From contig JAHLJZ010000006.1 of assembly GCA_025602915.1 (NCBI GenBank), positions 1-64,000 on the forward strand: a stretch of 64,000 nt of DNA, given 5' to 3'. Both the position numbers and the translations under genes were made by a program. The notes below the pieces were generated by a model. That model saw only the letters and a list, made by a program, of their open reading frames with translations, had not been told where the DNA came from and did not search any database. The first letter of the stretch is position 1. Each line of letters begins with the position of its first letter. Source of the DNA: Paraphysoderma sedebokerense. Lineage: Eukaryota > Blastocladiomycota > Physodermatomycetes > Physodermatales > Physodermataceae. Of the stretch, positions 50,726-63,673 are shown in pieces.

Positions 50726-53700
50726 TTAAGCACCATTCTCTTCGTTGTGCTCCAACTTTTCCTCCTTCTTAACTAATTGCGCGGTGTCACTCATTCCACC
50801 AGGGGAGTCTACTATTGGAGTCCCCAAGTTCAACGACACCGGAGATTTTGTAGCCGGCGACAGATCCTGAGGATGTTCATCCGTGACATTCTCTTCTTCA
50901 CCCGAACGCATGGCCTCCATATCATTAACTGAAGCAGAAGGACTTAACGCTTGCTTTTGCTGTAGATTAAATATCAATATACCCTCGGTGTTTGAATTTG
51001 CGTTCTCGTCATCGTGCAGTTCTTGATTACTCGCGGGCAGGATTATTACTGCCGGTTCAGGTGCGAAGGAAGTCGAAGACTGAATTTGTTGCTGTGGCGG
51101 CATTGCGTGAGACGACAGCATAGGATTGGTGGCGTTCGATATGTTTTTATTGGCTATCTGTCCAGTAGTGTCCGACCTCGGTATATTTCCTGGCGCAGGA
51201 TTTGAAATGGCAGATCCTTCGGCACGAGATTTCCCTAAACGGAGAAAGGTTATTCGCGAAAAGTTAGTAGAGGGCACCGTGAAATAACATACAATAAGCC
51301 TTATTGGACGCAATATTATCCAGCAAAGGTTTAACTTCGTCTTTCATGAATAATGACCAAGCTTCAAACAAGGGAGATACAATAAAATCAATGAAGCCCT
51401 GTGTAATTGATGAATTAAAGAAATGATTTATGAGATGTTCCCATAAAAGCTTTGAACAAATTGACTCTTACGATCTGACACTTCGGTACGTCCGTGTTGT
51501 CTCTGTTCATGAACATAGACACCTCCATATTCCTTTTCTTTTCTTCATCACCTTGCTTAAAGAATTCTTCCATGATTAACTCGGTCCATTTCGTGCATAA
51601 ATGCAAGGGTTTTGAAGGATTATTTATGTCCGCACACTTAATCGCTATCGATAATACTGATTTTCTGTCCGGTCTTTTCTCCAGATCGAATCCCCCCGCA
51701 GTCATTTTGTTTTTGAATTTCCCCACTTGCTCAAAATGGACGGCCATATCCTATATGTGATTTGGAAATCAAGCAAAAAAAATCCACAACGATATGAAGA
51801 CACAAAATATGGTTAGTGGGCTCGTCTTTGGAATATGTTGGCAACACGGCGGTGATATTGACAAAGGATGGGGATCAGGTTATGAAGGGAAAGAATTTCA
51901 CTCACCGTGGCTAAAACTAAAGAAACCATAAACTCCCTGACGGATTTTCGGACATCAACCGGCAGCGTCCCCAGTACATCATACTTCTCATCCTTCATCA
52001 GCTGAAAAGCGGACGCGCAATGAAAATGTTCCAACACAGCGTTGTCATTGTACTGTAGCGCCAAGCTATCCATTTGATTCACCAAGAATGCATTATTGAC
52101 ACCTGGATGCTGATAGTCATGAATAACAGCCGCTAGTATCGCTCCCAATAGTTCGTCTGGTGGTAAATATTTATTAAGGCAATCTCGGGTAAGATAAAAA
52201 TTTAAAGCTTGTGTGACATCTGCCGCGTGAGTTGCATTGTGATAAGGATTGGAGGACAGATATCCTGTTTCGATTTTCAACAAGAATCGCTGTATCCGGG
52301 CGTGGTCGAGCGCAAACGTTTCGAATAGCTTATGGCGCTTAAGACAAGCCAGGGCAAGGAAATAGAGCGGATGACCGCCGCTGATTTGATTAAGATGAAA
52401 CACATCAAAGTTGGTAGATTCCATTGTCTGTAAATATTCTGCCACTGATCGCTCGGTATCCGGTGAGACCATTAGTATTATTTCTTCACTGATCTGGCGT
52501 TGTCGCAACTCCGATTCTGACTGTGCAATTAAAAGGCGCGAAGCGTTTTTCGATGAATCTTCTCCGGATGAATCTTCCTTAACTATTGGTAATACAAGTT
52601 TATTGGTGTTCGGTAGCGATCGCGAATTGCGTATTGTTTGCACAGCATTTATATCGGCTTTCTCTGATTTCTCTGCATTCGTTATCACAGACATTCTAGT
52701 TGCTGGCTTTTGCTGCAATAAATCTGTTAACCACCCTTGTACTTCTGTATCCACAGTTTTCGCATTAAGATCAGGAGAAAATAAATCTTCCGAAGCCAGA
52801 ATTTGAATGATAAAATCTAGTGAACGGTTTGTTTCGTCATCTGTCGAACCAGAACGTCGGATGTTTCTCAATATTGTTATCACCTTAGTAATTGGAGCTT
52901 CTAAGTCTGCCTCTTTGTCCATTTTCATTTTGCGCAACTCTCGTTTCAGTTCCAGGTTAGTCAACATCAGATTGTTGACGTACTCTTCTCTTTCTAAGAG
53001 CGTAATCGCATTGGTGCGAATAAATCGTTCCAACAGAATGAAGAATACTACAACAAAGCAATTCGCAACCATCCATATAACCTCCTGTTCAAATCTTATT
53101 GGCGGATTTAAGGCTTCACCACACCATAACGTTGCGCAGTCAGCGACGTAAAAGAAATTCATAAAGAGTATCACCGCAAAGTATACGATTAAGAACGCGA
53201 TAGAGTAACCGATTAAATGCTTCCGTAGATTTGATAAACCGGATTGGAGGTATATCACGAGGAATGAGACGTACCAAAGCACGCATATGAGCTGATGAAC
53301 TTCTCTCGATATGGCCACAACGAGGGCGAACGGAATCAGCGAGGCATAAAACGGAGCCATAGATTCTTCATTGAAGAAGTAGGCTAGTCGTGATAATTGT
53401 AATATATAAAGAGTGACATTGAAATACAGGAACATCATGTAGAATCGAATTTTAACTGACCACTGCGTTAAATTGGCGGATGCAACAATGACGATGAAAG
53501 AGATATAATGAATCACTAATTGAGCTAATACTGGGCCTTTCACTTGTTTTGCGATCCCAATTTTCTTTTTGTCGTCAAATGACCGGGTTAGAGATGTTGG
53601 GGGGAATGCGTTTGGCGAGACTTCTGGGTTGGTCGCCATTCCCAAGTATAGCTGACTTGAGCTGGTCAATTTCATCATCGCTTCAAATGCTTTATTATTC

Positions 53701-54011
53701 ACAGACACAGTCTGTCCATTTGCTTTTAGCGGTATAGAAACATTTGAGTTTTCGTAATTGCCAGATATTCTAATGGGAGGCGTGGAGAGACCTGGTCGCA
53801 GCTGATTTGAGATAGAATGAAGGGAAGATGATTTTGTCCATACTCGCTGCTGTCCGGAAAGTGAACCTGAACCAACAAGAGCTGCGGATTGTTGGGAAGA
53901 GCTCCCATTGCCGGATAGTGCACTTTTTCGATTGACGGAGGAAGGTGGGGTAGACATTGGGGATACTTTTCTAATTGATCGTTTTAACAAAATTTGATGC
54001 CATAGCGACAT
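50726..54011 (-). CDS. Membrane-bound class I cyclic nucleotide phosphodiesterase, six TM helices
   Basis: It hydrolyses cAMP and/or cGMP. The N-terminal 150 residues are Ser/Pro/Gly-rich. Six hydrophobic helices span about residues 160-350 (LAQLVIHYISFIVIVASANL; IRFYMMFLYFNVTLYILQL; FYASLIPFALVVAISREV; CVLWYVSFLVIYLQ; IGYSIAFLIVYFAVILFMNF; VIWMVANCFVVVFFILLERF). A short coiled coil follows (LMLTNLELKRELRKMKMDKE). The catalytic domain has both metal motifs, PYHNATHAADVTQ (near residue 590) and HDYQHPGVNNAF (near 628). After an intron (51747-51913) it continues ATDMAVHFEQVGKF and KCADINNPSKP, then KCQ joined to GFIDFIVSPLFEAW, which supplies the invariant Gln. All metal ligands seem present. 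The C-terminal 190 residues are low-complexity. About 1,000 residues in all. The 6TM-plus-PDE layout recalls PDE3, but catalytic motifs look closer to PDE1/8/9 types; cAMP versus cGMP preference cannot be read. No rhodopsin lysine is seen. Confidence 0.9.
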
Positions 54012-54602
54012 TGCTCTAAGCTAGAGCAATGCCAGAGTCCTTTGAGTACCAAAAAAAGAAATATATATCAGTGTTGTATGTGACCAATAAACACTATCTG
54101 GGTATATATACCTGCATGGTTGCGAACTACACGAGAAAAAAGGGGCAATTTTGACAAAGAAAGTAAGAACCGAGGGTGGAAACTGGGATTAGAGATAGCC
54201 GGTTAAATTTTTTCGTTTCCAAAGACTGGTATTGGCTTGAATAAAAAAAGTAGTTTCTTTTTTGTGCTTTTGTGCGATGAGTGCTCCAAGAAAAATTTCA
54301 ATTTTTGAAATATGGAAGGAAGGTCATCGGAGTTTGTATCGCGCTGAATGATCCAGACTTTTAGAGGCGATTATTGTCAGACAAATTTCACTTTGTGTCT
54401 CCATCTTGATATCACACCACATTTATATCTAGTGCTTTATTATTAAGTGTTATCTACTTGTATAGAATGTATATGGCTGCGCAAAAATTATCTGCAACCT
54501 CTGTGTGTTAAAAGACGGCATGCGGGAGACCCTGCATCGGTTGCAATCATATATATTATAACATGAGCACAGAGTGTTTTTCGACATGGCAAACAACCGC
54601 AG
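54012..54602. promoter_or_regulatory. Divergent promoter region, PDE and RhoGEF
   Basis: 591 bp between the PDE ATG (54011, minus) and the first likely RhoGEF ATG. A run atatatattata at about 54548-54559 lies upstream of the RhoGEF starts and may be a TATA element; atatatat runs also occur near 54060-54110 on the PDE side. Confidence 0.45.
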
Positions 54603-57600
54603 ATGGCAATGATGCGGAGTGGCTATACCGGTATATACGAATTATCGTTGCCAATGAGGGATGTTCAAAACGAGACTCAGAGTTCCCTCTTTGCCTGTCG
54701 CATATGCGGAGTGGACGCGTCGGAGATGGAAATTCCGTCCTCCAGTGCTCAGAACATCCAACGACGTCCTTTCCATACCACAACCATGTCAGCATCTGAC
54801 GCTCAGATGTCACCTCTGCATCGCCCGAACTCATCGCCCTCGCTGTCTGCAGATTCGGAGCAGGTGGAGCACACCATCCCTGCTGGCACCATCTGTCGGG
54901 TCGTCGTCTCGTTCATTCCAGAAGAGCAAGAAGAATTGCATCTGGATGTAGACGATCTCGTCTATTTAACACATTCGCCATCTCAGAATAACGGCTACTG
55001 GTGGAGGGGTATCAATAGAGGGTTTGGTATGCACAATGGTGAAACTGGGTGGTTTCCGTCAAGTCATGTCGTGATATTACCCGATGATCAAATCAGTTCA
55101 ACTACGCCAAATCCAAGTGTCGTTTCTACTGAAGCATCGCCGACTACGTCGGATTATGTATTAAGCTGCATAAGTGCAACCAATGCCGCCGATGAAGGCA
55201 GCGATATATCATCTTTCGCTCAAATGCTGGGTGATATCAATTTAATCGACAATGCGCCATCAAGGACAAGCTCGCACCCTCTCGATGAATTCCAAAGCAC
55301 AAATAAAATAATATCGACGATATTAAGCGGTGACATCATTAACAGGCAAGAGAATAGTGCCTCATTCACTGTTCCAATCGGAGCAAAAGTCATTGCGCGC
55401 TATTCCTACACACGCACAAAAGCAGATGAGATCTCCTTCACAACCGACGATATTATTACCGTGACGGAAGCCCCGGACGGTGGATGGTGGAAAGGCACCA
55501 ATGAATCCGCCACTAGTACTCACTCCACTATCTCAGGATGGTTTCCATCATCACTAGTGATTCCAACAGATCAGTTGGAACTGGACCCTAAAAAGTCTCA
55601 GTCTTCTACTTCTCCTTTTGCAACTGAACCGCCTCCAATATCGATTGCCGTTCATGCACCTCCAAAACTTTCAGTCACAGAATCCATACATACTTTTGAC
55701 GAATCCAACGATCAGGTCACACCAATCGAAGTTGTTACCAAGATAACTGGGTCTTTGAATTTAGTTGAAGGTAAAACCCCCCATCAATCATGGTACAAGA
55801 AGATTGTGAAGCGATCTAGTGCTCCATCTATCAGTACGAGCCATTCAAATTCCTCCCCAATCCCATCCAGTTCCGCAGAATCAACTCATTTGAACATAAC
55901 TGAAGACTCCCTTATTAGCCCTCTCACTCACAAGGAGGAACTACATAATGGAACGCAAAATGGTAAAGGGCATAGAGCAAGAAGCCGAAGCGCTCCAGCA
56001 GAGATTCAGCCGACATTGGGGTACAACGACGAAATCGCAGACAAACTAGGATTAACAAGTACAGAAAAAAGTAGGCAAAAAGTTATTTGGGAATTGATTA
56101 ATACTGAAAAAAGTTATATCGCGGATTTGAATGTCATCATAGAGGCAATTTTCTTTGAATCAATATCTTCTTCAATCTGTCAGTATAACTGGTAGTTGAC
56201 TCGGAATTAATGTCCTCATAGACTTTCAAAGAACCACTCATTAAAAGAAAACTCCTATCCCGCAAGAATGTGTCGCAGATTTTCTCCAACATTGACGAGA
56301 TATACTACACAAGTCAGGTAAAATTACACTATCATTTGATTACCTTCTAAATTGTGAACCGACTTGTATTGACTGCTCTGTCCACTTGACTTTCCAATCC
56401 AGGATTTCTTAACCGCTATGACGAATAAAATACATTCCAAATGTCTGATTGACGAAATTGGGGATGTATTCCTGCAATCGGTTAGACTTGCGTTTTCGTC
56501 TTCGATTTTATCATTTCTTTTGCTGAATTAGTCTTTTATCACACAAATTTGATCGATACATTGAAATCGAACTTTGATCTGCGCCTTCTAATTGATCCTA
56601 CAGTACGAAGATTTTATAGTTTACACTCCGTACTGTCGCCTTCATGCGACAGGCTTGTCCAAACTACAAAGTCTCATTAACTCAAACAAGCGCTTACGTA
56701 CATTTTTAGAGGTCCGTTCGCCTCTTCAAGACGTTTTTTACGACAGGTTTCCTGTTAATGCTTACATTTCTTTGACCATAGGAGTTGTATCGAGCGCAAG
56801 CAACTAGGGGATTAGACCTGGCAAGTTTTTTGCTGAAACCTATTCAGAGAATATGTAAATACCCTTTAATTATAAAGGTTGCTCCATTTTTCCATTCACT
56901 AGCTTATCATGGCCTGATTTGTAGCTAATGTCCTCTGAACTTATTTAGGAAATCATGAAATCGACCGAAAAAGAACATCGCGACTATGCGACCCTTCAAA
57001 ATGCGTATAGCAAAATGCAAGGGTTATTGAAAATAATCAACGAGGGAACTTCGTTGGCCGAATGCGGTAAGAAGATTGATGAAATACAGGAGAGTCTTGT
57101 TCAGGTGATAAATTATTTGGAATTTCACAGCATTACAAAGTGGTGATATACCTGACGCTGTGACTCATCTGGAACGGTTGTTGTAGAAATTAATGTTAAC
57201 AGAGCCCGGTCGATATCTACTCCGAGATGATACAGTTCATCTGATTACAACCTCCTCGCAAAAAGTTCCGAAGAAGAAAGCACGACGTTTGCTCTTCTTT
57301 AATGACATGTTAGCCTTAGTGAAAAAAGACTGGCGAGAAAAGCTACATCTCATTGGTTTTGGTAACCTAAACGAAGTAGTGGTGTATGATTGTGCTGATG
57401 ATCTGGAAGGTTTGCGCGTTGGCTGATTTTTCTACTTGTATATTGTTTTATGTGCGTTGTTTGACGTTTTCTTCCCAACTTTCCTTCACAACATGCAAAC
57501 TTTCCACAGACCCTCCGCGACCGCTCTTGGCTATTGAATTTCCTCCGTCTGCGCATATATCTAAACCCTCGGCATTCTTAATTTTGTTCACCTCGCCGTC

Positions 57601-60379
57601 TACAAAGCAATCATGGATGACTACATTCACAACGTTACACAAGTCGGTTGAAATAAGTGACAAGAAAGCATCAATATTATTAAAATACATCAGTGTCATG
57701 GACGATGAAATCGATGAAGATGATTGCCAATCAACCCCAGCATCTCCGGAACACCATTCTCTATCTGCTCTCTCAAGATTTAAATCGAATCTCCACTCAT
57801 CGGAAGCCAGAGGCGGGTCTAATCAATCGATTCACTCAACGGGAACAAGAAAGAGATCAAATTCCATAGGTACTTCTGATCCTACTCAGAGAAAGCAGAC
57901 GCAGAATGAATTCAGTATTTATACGAGTCTGGCAAGTCTTAAGAGCTTGGACGAAGAGGTAAAGCTGAAAAAAGAAGCTGAAAAGGCGGAAAGGGCTGTT
58001 GAACAAATGAAAGAAGTTACATCAGTATTGACTGAAGTTGAAAAAGAACACGCCGAAACGAGAGAAGAACTGAAAAGAGAGCAAGAAAGGTCAGACAAAG
58101 CGGAAGCAAAAATCAAGGAACTAGAGATGCGACTGATGGAAGCGGAAGAAAGGAATCACAAGGCGCTGCAGCAACTTCATCATGAGCAAGATAGAGCACA
58201 ACGGAACGAGTTTGATTTAAAAGAGGCTGAACGTGTATTGAAAAACATACACGAAGACTTGGCATCAGAAAAACTACGGGCTAAACAGGCTGAATTGGCA
58301 GCAAAGGAGTTGGCTATTCAGCTGGATACAGCAAAAGTGGAATTTCAGCAGAGGCTGAACCAGCTTGAAACTCTGGTGAACGAAGCCGAGAACAGAGTAC
58401 AGGCTAAGCAGAAAGAATACGAGGATAACGTCAAAACGCTAGTATCGGACCATCACTGGAAAATCAATCGACTACAGTCTGACCACGACTCTACATTAAT
58501 TTCACTCAAATCGTCGATGGAAGAGCAAACCCAGCAAATCGGACAATTGAAAACCAATCTTTCTGTTTCTCATGTCCGCAATGCTGAGCTCGAAAAAGAA
58601 ATTGCAGCTTTCAAGCAACGAGTCACTGATCAATATTTTGCGATCACCCAATCTGCCAATACAATTTCATCTCAATTTGCTGACCTTTCAAACTTGCAAC
58701 AACAGAAATCTCAGTGGCAAACTGAACTCACAAATGTAAAAAAAACTAATGCCGCACTAGAATCTCGCATCACAGAATTGAACACCCGGTTATTGGGCAC
58801 CGCAAAATGCGTGGACGAACAGAGGCAGAAATTTCAATTCGAAATACAAAATTTGATAAATAAGTTGGAAGTGCGGGATGTGAAGATAGAGTGGCTTAAT
58901 GAGAAATCGGGTAAATTGGATAAAGCGGTAAAAGAAAGAGAAAAAACAATCGAGAGCATGAAGATTGAAACAGAAAACCAACACGAAGTACAACGGAGGT
59001 TGCGCGACGAAAATGGATCGTTAACGGAATCAAATCAATCAAAAACTGAAAAAATCTCCCAATTGCGAAGTCAAGCTAGTCGGCTATGTGAAGAATTAAA
59101 TAAACAAGAAGATATCATTAAGAATTTGTCTGACTTGAAGAAAGAGGCAGAAGAACGCGTTTGCATTTTAACCCAATCGAACGAGCACTTGCAGAAAGAG
59201 GTCAAAGATGTAAAGATATCGGCAAATGTTGTTTTTGGAGAAATGAAAAAAGCGATACACACTTTGCAAGGTGAGCTTTCATTGAAGGTGAGCGAAATTG
59301 CGAAGCTAAAGGAACAAGCGTGCGCTGATAAAGGTTGTGATGAATCGGTGGAAATCTTTCAGCGGGAGCTCGAGACCGCTAAACAGGAGTATACAAGTTT
59401 AAAAGCAGCGTACGAGGATCTGCTCAAAGAGGCCGGCATAAGCAAAGCTGCTGTAGGTAAACTCGAAAATGATGTTAAAGCATTAACGGGTGAGACCGAA
59501 AGGATGAGTATTCAGATGGCAGAGCTGAAGAAAGAAAAACAGTTGTTGCAGGATAACATTGAGGAGTTGAGAGAAAGTATGGCAGCCCAGAATGAAGCAA
59601 ATGAGAGTAAGAATGAGATTCTTAGAGTGAAAGATGGCGAGATTGAACATTTAAAGAAAGCATTGAATCAAGCAAACCTGGAGAAGACACGAGCAGTTGA
59701 AGATGTAGCGCGCGACCGGGAAGAACTCACGGCAGAAAAGAAGAAGTTTTCAGAAGCACTAAGTGACAGTAAGAAAGAGCAGGAACAGCTGAAAGAAAAA
59801 TTCGAGATAGTCAAACAAGAATTGCGAGAAATCGAAGTTGCGAAGGAAGGAAAGATCGCGGAGGTCTCGAGATTAAAATTAATTTTAACGTGGGTAGATA
59901 ATTTAGTATCGAGTGCATCGCGACTATCGGATGAGTGTGTTTTGCACCCGTCGGATCATCCTCATTTGGCACTTTCGCGATCTCGGTCACTTTCCTTAAA
60001 CACTGATTGTTTGATCCGTACTTTATCGAATTCAAATCCACCTCAACTGATGACAGCGTCGGAGGACACATCGTTCCTCCGAACATTGACGGCGATCCAT
60101 ACAGTCTATCTGGAGAATATCCGTTTAAAGGACGATTTAGAATACTCCCGCTGCGCCATCCACCAGTTCAAGACATTGAAGCAAGTGAACGAAGTTGAGA
60201 TTCAAACGTTGAAAGACGACACTAGTAGGCTGAAGGGTAGGATCAGCAAGCTGGAGGAACATCTAAAAATAGTGACGAAGGAAAGGGAGAAATGCGAGAG
60301 GCGAGTCCGCCAGATGGTGATAGAGAAGATTCTTCCGGTGCCGCGGAGTGATATGTTTGTAGATGTAGACAGCGAATAG
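54603..60379 (+). CDS. SH3-SH3-DH-PH Rho guanine nucleotide exchange factor with long C-terminal coiled coil
   Basis: A GEF that would activate a Rho/Rac/Cdc42 GTPase. The start is 54603, or 54786 (MSASDAQMSPLH). Two SH3 domains: CRVVVSFIPEEQEELHLDVD ... YWWRGINRG ... GETGWFPSSHV, and KVIARYSYTRTKADEISFTT ... GGWWKGTNE ... SGWFPSSLV. The DH domain starts KVIWELINTEKSYIADLNVI; small exons continue TFKEPLIKRKLLSRKN and VFLQSYEDFIVYTPYC, and the signature helix LDLASFLLKPIQRICKYPL is intact. The PH domain begins about 57200 (KKKARRLLFFNDMLALVKKD) and ends in the next exon (KPSAFLILFTSPSTKQSWMT). The same exon then runs about 900 further residues, of which about 640 (57950-59880) are heptad-rich coiled coil, before a second short coil and the stop at 60377-60379. 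The DH intron 56145-56221 appears to use a GC donor. Estimated 1,650-1,700 residues. Confidence 0.85.
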
Positions 60380-60546
60380 CCGATTCTCTTCTTCTTTAGA
60401 TGTAATCATCGATGTACCATATTCGTGGCAGTGAAGTGTGGCTGAAGCACAGCGCACCTAATAAGCATGACCGTGAAGTCGAAGTCCATGAACAACAATA
60501 AACTTCCATCTTTGCAGATTGCAATTTCCTTAATAATTCTCTGAAA

Positions 60547-63500
60547 ATGGATTCTGAAGGCTCCGAAGTCGAATACGAGGAGGTATATCTTCCCCTAGAA
60601 GAGCTTAATCGGAGAAGTAGAATAGAAGTCGACGTCCACAAGTCTGCACGACTATATTTGAGAAGTGCCGAGATGTTGTTCAAACAGGTCTGCTGTTTAT
60701 TTCATCTCCAGTGTATTATTCTTCTGGGAAATATCTTAATAACTCATTGTGCTCCACGCAGGCAAAGATATATCATAATGAAGGTAGCCTCCAAAAGGCC
60801 TACGAATTATACATGAGATATTCGATGTTCGTGTTGCTGTTGTTTATTATTTTAATACTTACATCTCCTACTTCAGTATTGCATACACTGTTACAATGTA
60901 TACCAACAAAGTTTCCCTCTTTATTATTTTTTCCCAGACTTATTTTAGAAGAACTACCGAAACATCCCGATTCTTCCTCTCCGCTTCTCAAGTCGCAAGT
61001 CGCAGTTGCCCGAAATAACTGCAAAGAAGTATTGAATAGATTAGAACTATTAAAACCCGTATTGGTTAAGAAATATCAAGCTCAACAGAGTCAAAAACGG
61101 TCAGAAGATTATTCGACTAGTAAATCAAATTCCAGTGAATCGACCTTGAATTCCGGTGGTTCAAAACCTACAATCTCCTCGCCCCTAGTTCCTACCCCTG
61201 TCGACCCTAATCCCCGGGAGCATCTTAGCGCACCCAAGAACAGCAATACCCATTCATTGAAACATGACAGGGCCAAATCTGATCCAAGTAGTTTTACATT
61301 AAAGTCAACGGAAACAATACCCTCCGAGTTGAGCAACAAGTCTTCTTCATCTGGGTCAAAATCGTTACCTTTGCCACCTGCAGTTCCTAGCAAAGACATA
61401 GAGGAAGTTGACAGGTCGCCATCGCCAAGCTATGGTGATCTGAGGAAGCAGTGGGAACAACGAAATGACAATACCAACGAAACGGGAAAGAAATCCCTCC
61501 CCGGAACACCAAAGAAGATGTCGCCGTCGAATACCATTGCTGAAAAAATGAGTAAATTGGATATAGGGCCGAAAGTTGGAGAACCCATTAGTTTAAATAT
61601 GGATGAAAAGAAGAGTTATAAGGGCGCTGCCAGTTCTCCGATCCATGTTGACATTTTGAATTTGGTCGAGACGCTCCGTTCCAGTCGGTCTAATAACGAC
61701 CAACCTTCAAATGAATCCGATTTGCTGACGTTGCTACCATCGAATAAAAGCCCAGATAATATCAAAGACCAAAATCAGCTGTCTGCTAAAGCGGAAGTTA
61801 AACCGATTGCCGATTCTTCTATCAGAAACTCAAGCGACAACAAGGGCTCTACCATCAAAAATATCCGTGCCCCGTCCGTCTATGACTATGATCGAGAGAT
61901 GCAGAAGTTCACAGATATGTTCCCAGACATTGGTACTTCGTTTGGTACACCGACGAAAGCTGATTATGACATCCTGATTAAAGATAAAATTGATGTTCCG
62001 GCGTTCAATGAACGATCTGGTGGTAGCGATACGAAAGGTCTTGGTAACCGATCAGAAAATGCGCCGAAAACAGGTTCCGAGGGTAATGAAAGTAGAGTAT
62101 CTGGCGATGGAAAAACTTCGCAGACGCAATCTCGCACCCCAGCGAGAGTGGAACTTAACCAAAGCGATCCACAAATGGCTTCTAAAAACTCACCGCGGAG
62201 GCAGAAAGAAGATACTCAGCTGGCGCTTGGAAATGCTGGGTCTCAAACGCACCGCCAGCCATCTCCCTCCGATCGAGCTGCACCTCCGAGTACGAGGAAT
62301 TCGTCTTTACCTCGTCAGCCAGAGCAGCCGCCATCTGAGCGACAGTACCTTTCCAATCAACAAGTTGGTTCATCTCAAGTACATCACAATGCTTCTGGCT
62401 ACCCAAATTCTGCGTATAATCATTCCAAACAGCAGTTGCCTTTGCCCCCCAATGTCAAGCAACTGCCAGTGCAGCCACAATATTCATCACAACATAATAA
62501 CCAATCCCCACCGCCTTCTTCATCTTATCCAGGTGCTGTCTCCACCAATTACAATTCTTACCGACCTTATCAAGGGAATATACCTTCTGCTCCCCCGTTG
62601 TTCAATCTTCCAACAAACGGTGCTGCACCAATGATGCAGGCACCCAATCAGTATCATCATCAGAATTCTTTACAAAACAAACCGTTGGCCAACGCATACC
62701 CAGGAGTAGCACCATACGGATTTCCGCCTAATCAGCAACTTCCAACACAATTCATGCCATATCCCCAAAACTTTGCTGCTCAGCAATCACTTCAAGCGGC
62801 GCCAAACATAATGCAGCAGTACCCACAGCAGTCTTGGAATAATCATTCTCGCAATGTAACGTACCCTCCTAACTCACATTTTTCTCACGCATCTGCGCCT
62901 GCTTTACCGCCAAAACCAGATCAGCCAAAAAGCCCATCTGTTGGCAACCAGCAAGTCCCATCAGTTCCTGCAAAGCCAATTAAACGACGCCCATTACGAG
63001 CGTATCTTGAGAACGGTGAGCCCATACGGTCGATGTTTGTTCCTTTTTCCGTAATGACGAAATTCGAAATGATCGCTCGTAAAAACACGGAACGAAATTT
63101 AGAAACTTGCGGTATATTGTGTGGCACATTACGTCACAATATATTGTTGGTTACCACTCTGTTGATTCCGAAGCAAACTAGTACCTCTGATACATGTACT
63201 ACCACTAATGAAGAAGAGATGTTTGAATATCAAGATAAAAATGACCTCATCACACTTGGCTGGATCCATGTATGTGCTAATTTTGATTTTCTTTTTATAT
63301 CGTTCACATTGATTCCATAACTAACTGAACCTACATTCATTCTCACCAGACCCATCCAACTCAAACATGTTTCATGTCTTCGGTCGATCTCCATACCCAC
63401 TGCTCTTACCAGCTCATGTTACCAGAAGCCATTGCCATTGTTTTATCACCACGTCATTCACCATCTTACGGAGTCTTTCGGTTAACTCATCCTCCAGGGT

Positions 63501-63673
63501 TAGATTTTATAACGAAATGTCCCGAAAAAGGATCATTTCACCCACATCCTGATCATTTGAAGTTATATAGAGATTGTGCCGTGAATAGACATGGGGCAAG
63601 TAAAGATGTACATGATGTTGGTCATGTTGTGATTGAAAAAGATTTGGCATTGAATTTGGTGGATTTGAGGTGA
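60547..63673 (+). CDS. STAMBP: AMSH/STAMBP-type JAMM deubiquitinase
   Basis: AMSH removes Lys63-linked ubiquitin from cargo at endosomes together with ESCRT. Four exons, 60547-60687, 60762-60826, 60938-63269 and 63350-63673, phases consistent, 953 residues. The N-terminal USP8-dimerisation/MIT-like domain reads RIEVDVHKSARLYLRSAEML, then AKIYHNEGSLQKAYELYMRY and, after splicing, SILILEELPKHPD. A disordered linker of about 700 residues follows, Ser/Pro/Asn-rich then Gln/Pro-rich with repeated PPNQ, YPQ and LPPKP-type stretches. The JAMM domain has NLETCGILCGTL, NEEEMFEYQDKNDLITLGWI and, across the last intron, HTHPTQTCFMSSVDLHTHC, so the H-x-H and S-x-x-D zinc motif is complete. Stop is at 63671-63673. 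The linker is far longer than in human AMSH (424 residues total). It lies 167 bp downstream of the RhoGEF on the same strand. Confidence 0.93.

Noticed and set aside
50726-54011. Rhodopsin-phosphodiesterase fusion
   Set aside because: Only six helices, and no retinal-binding lysine pattern in the last one.
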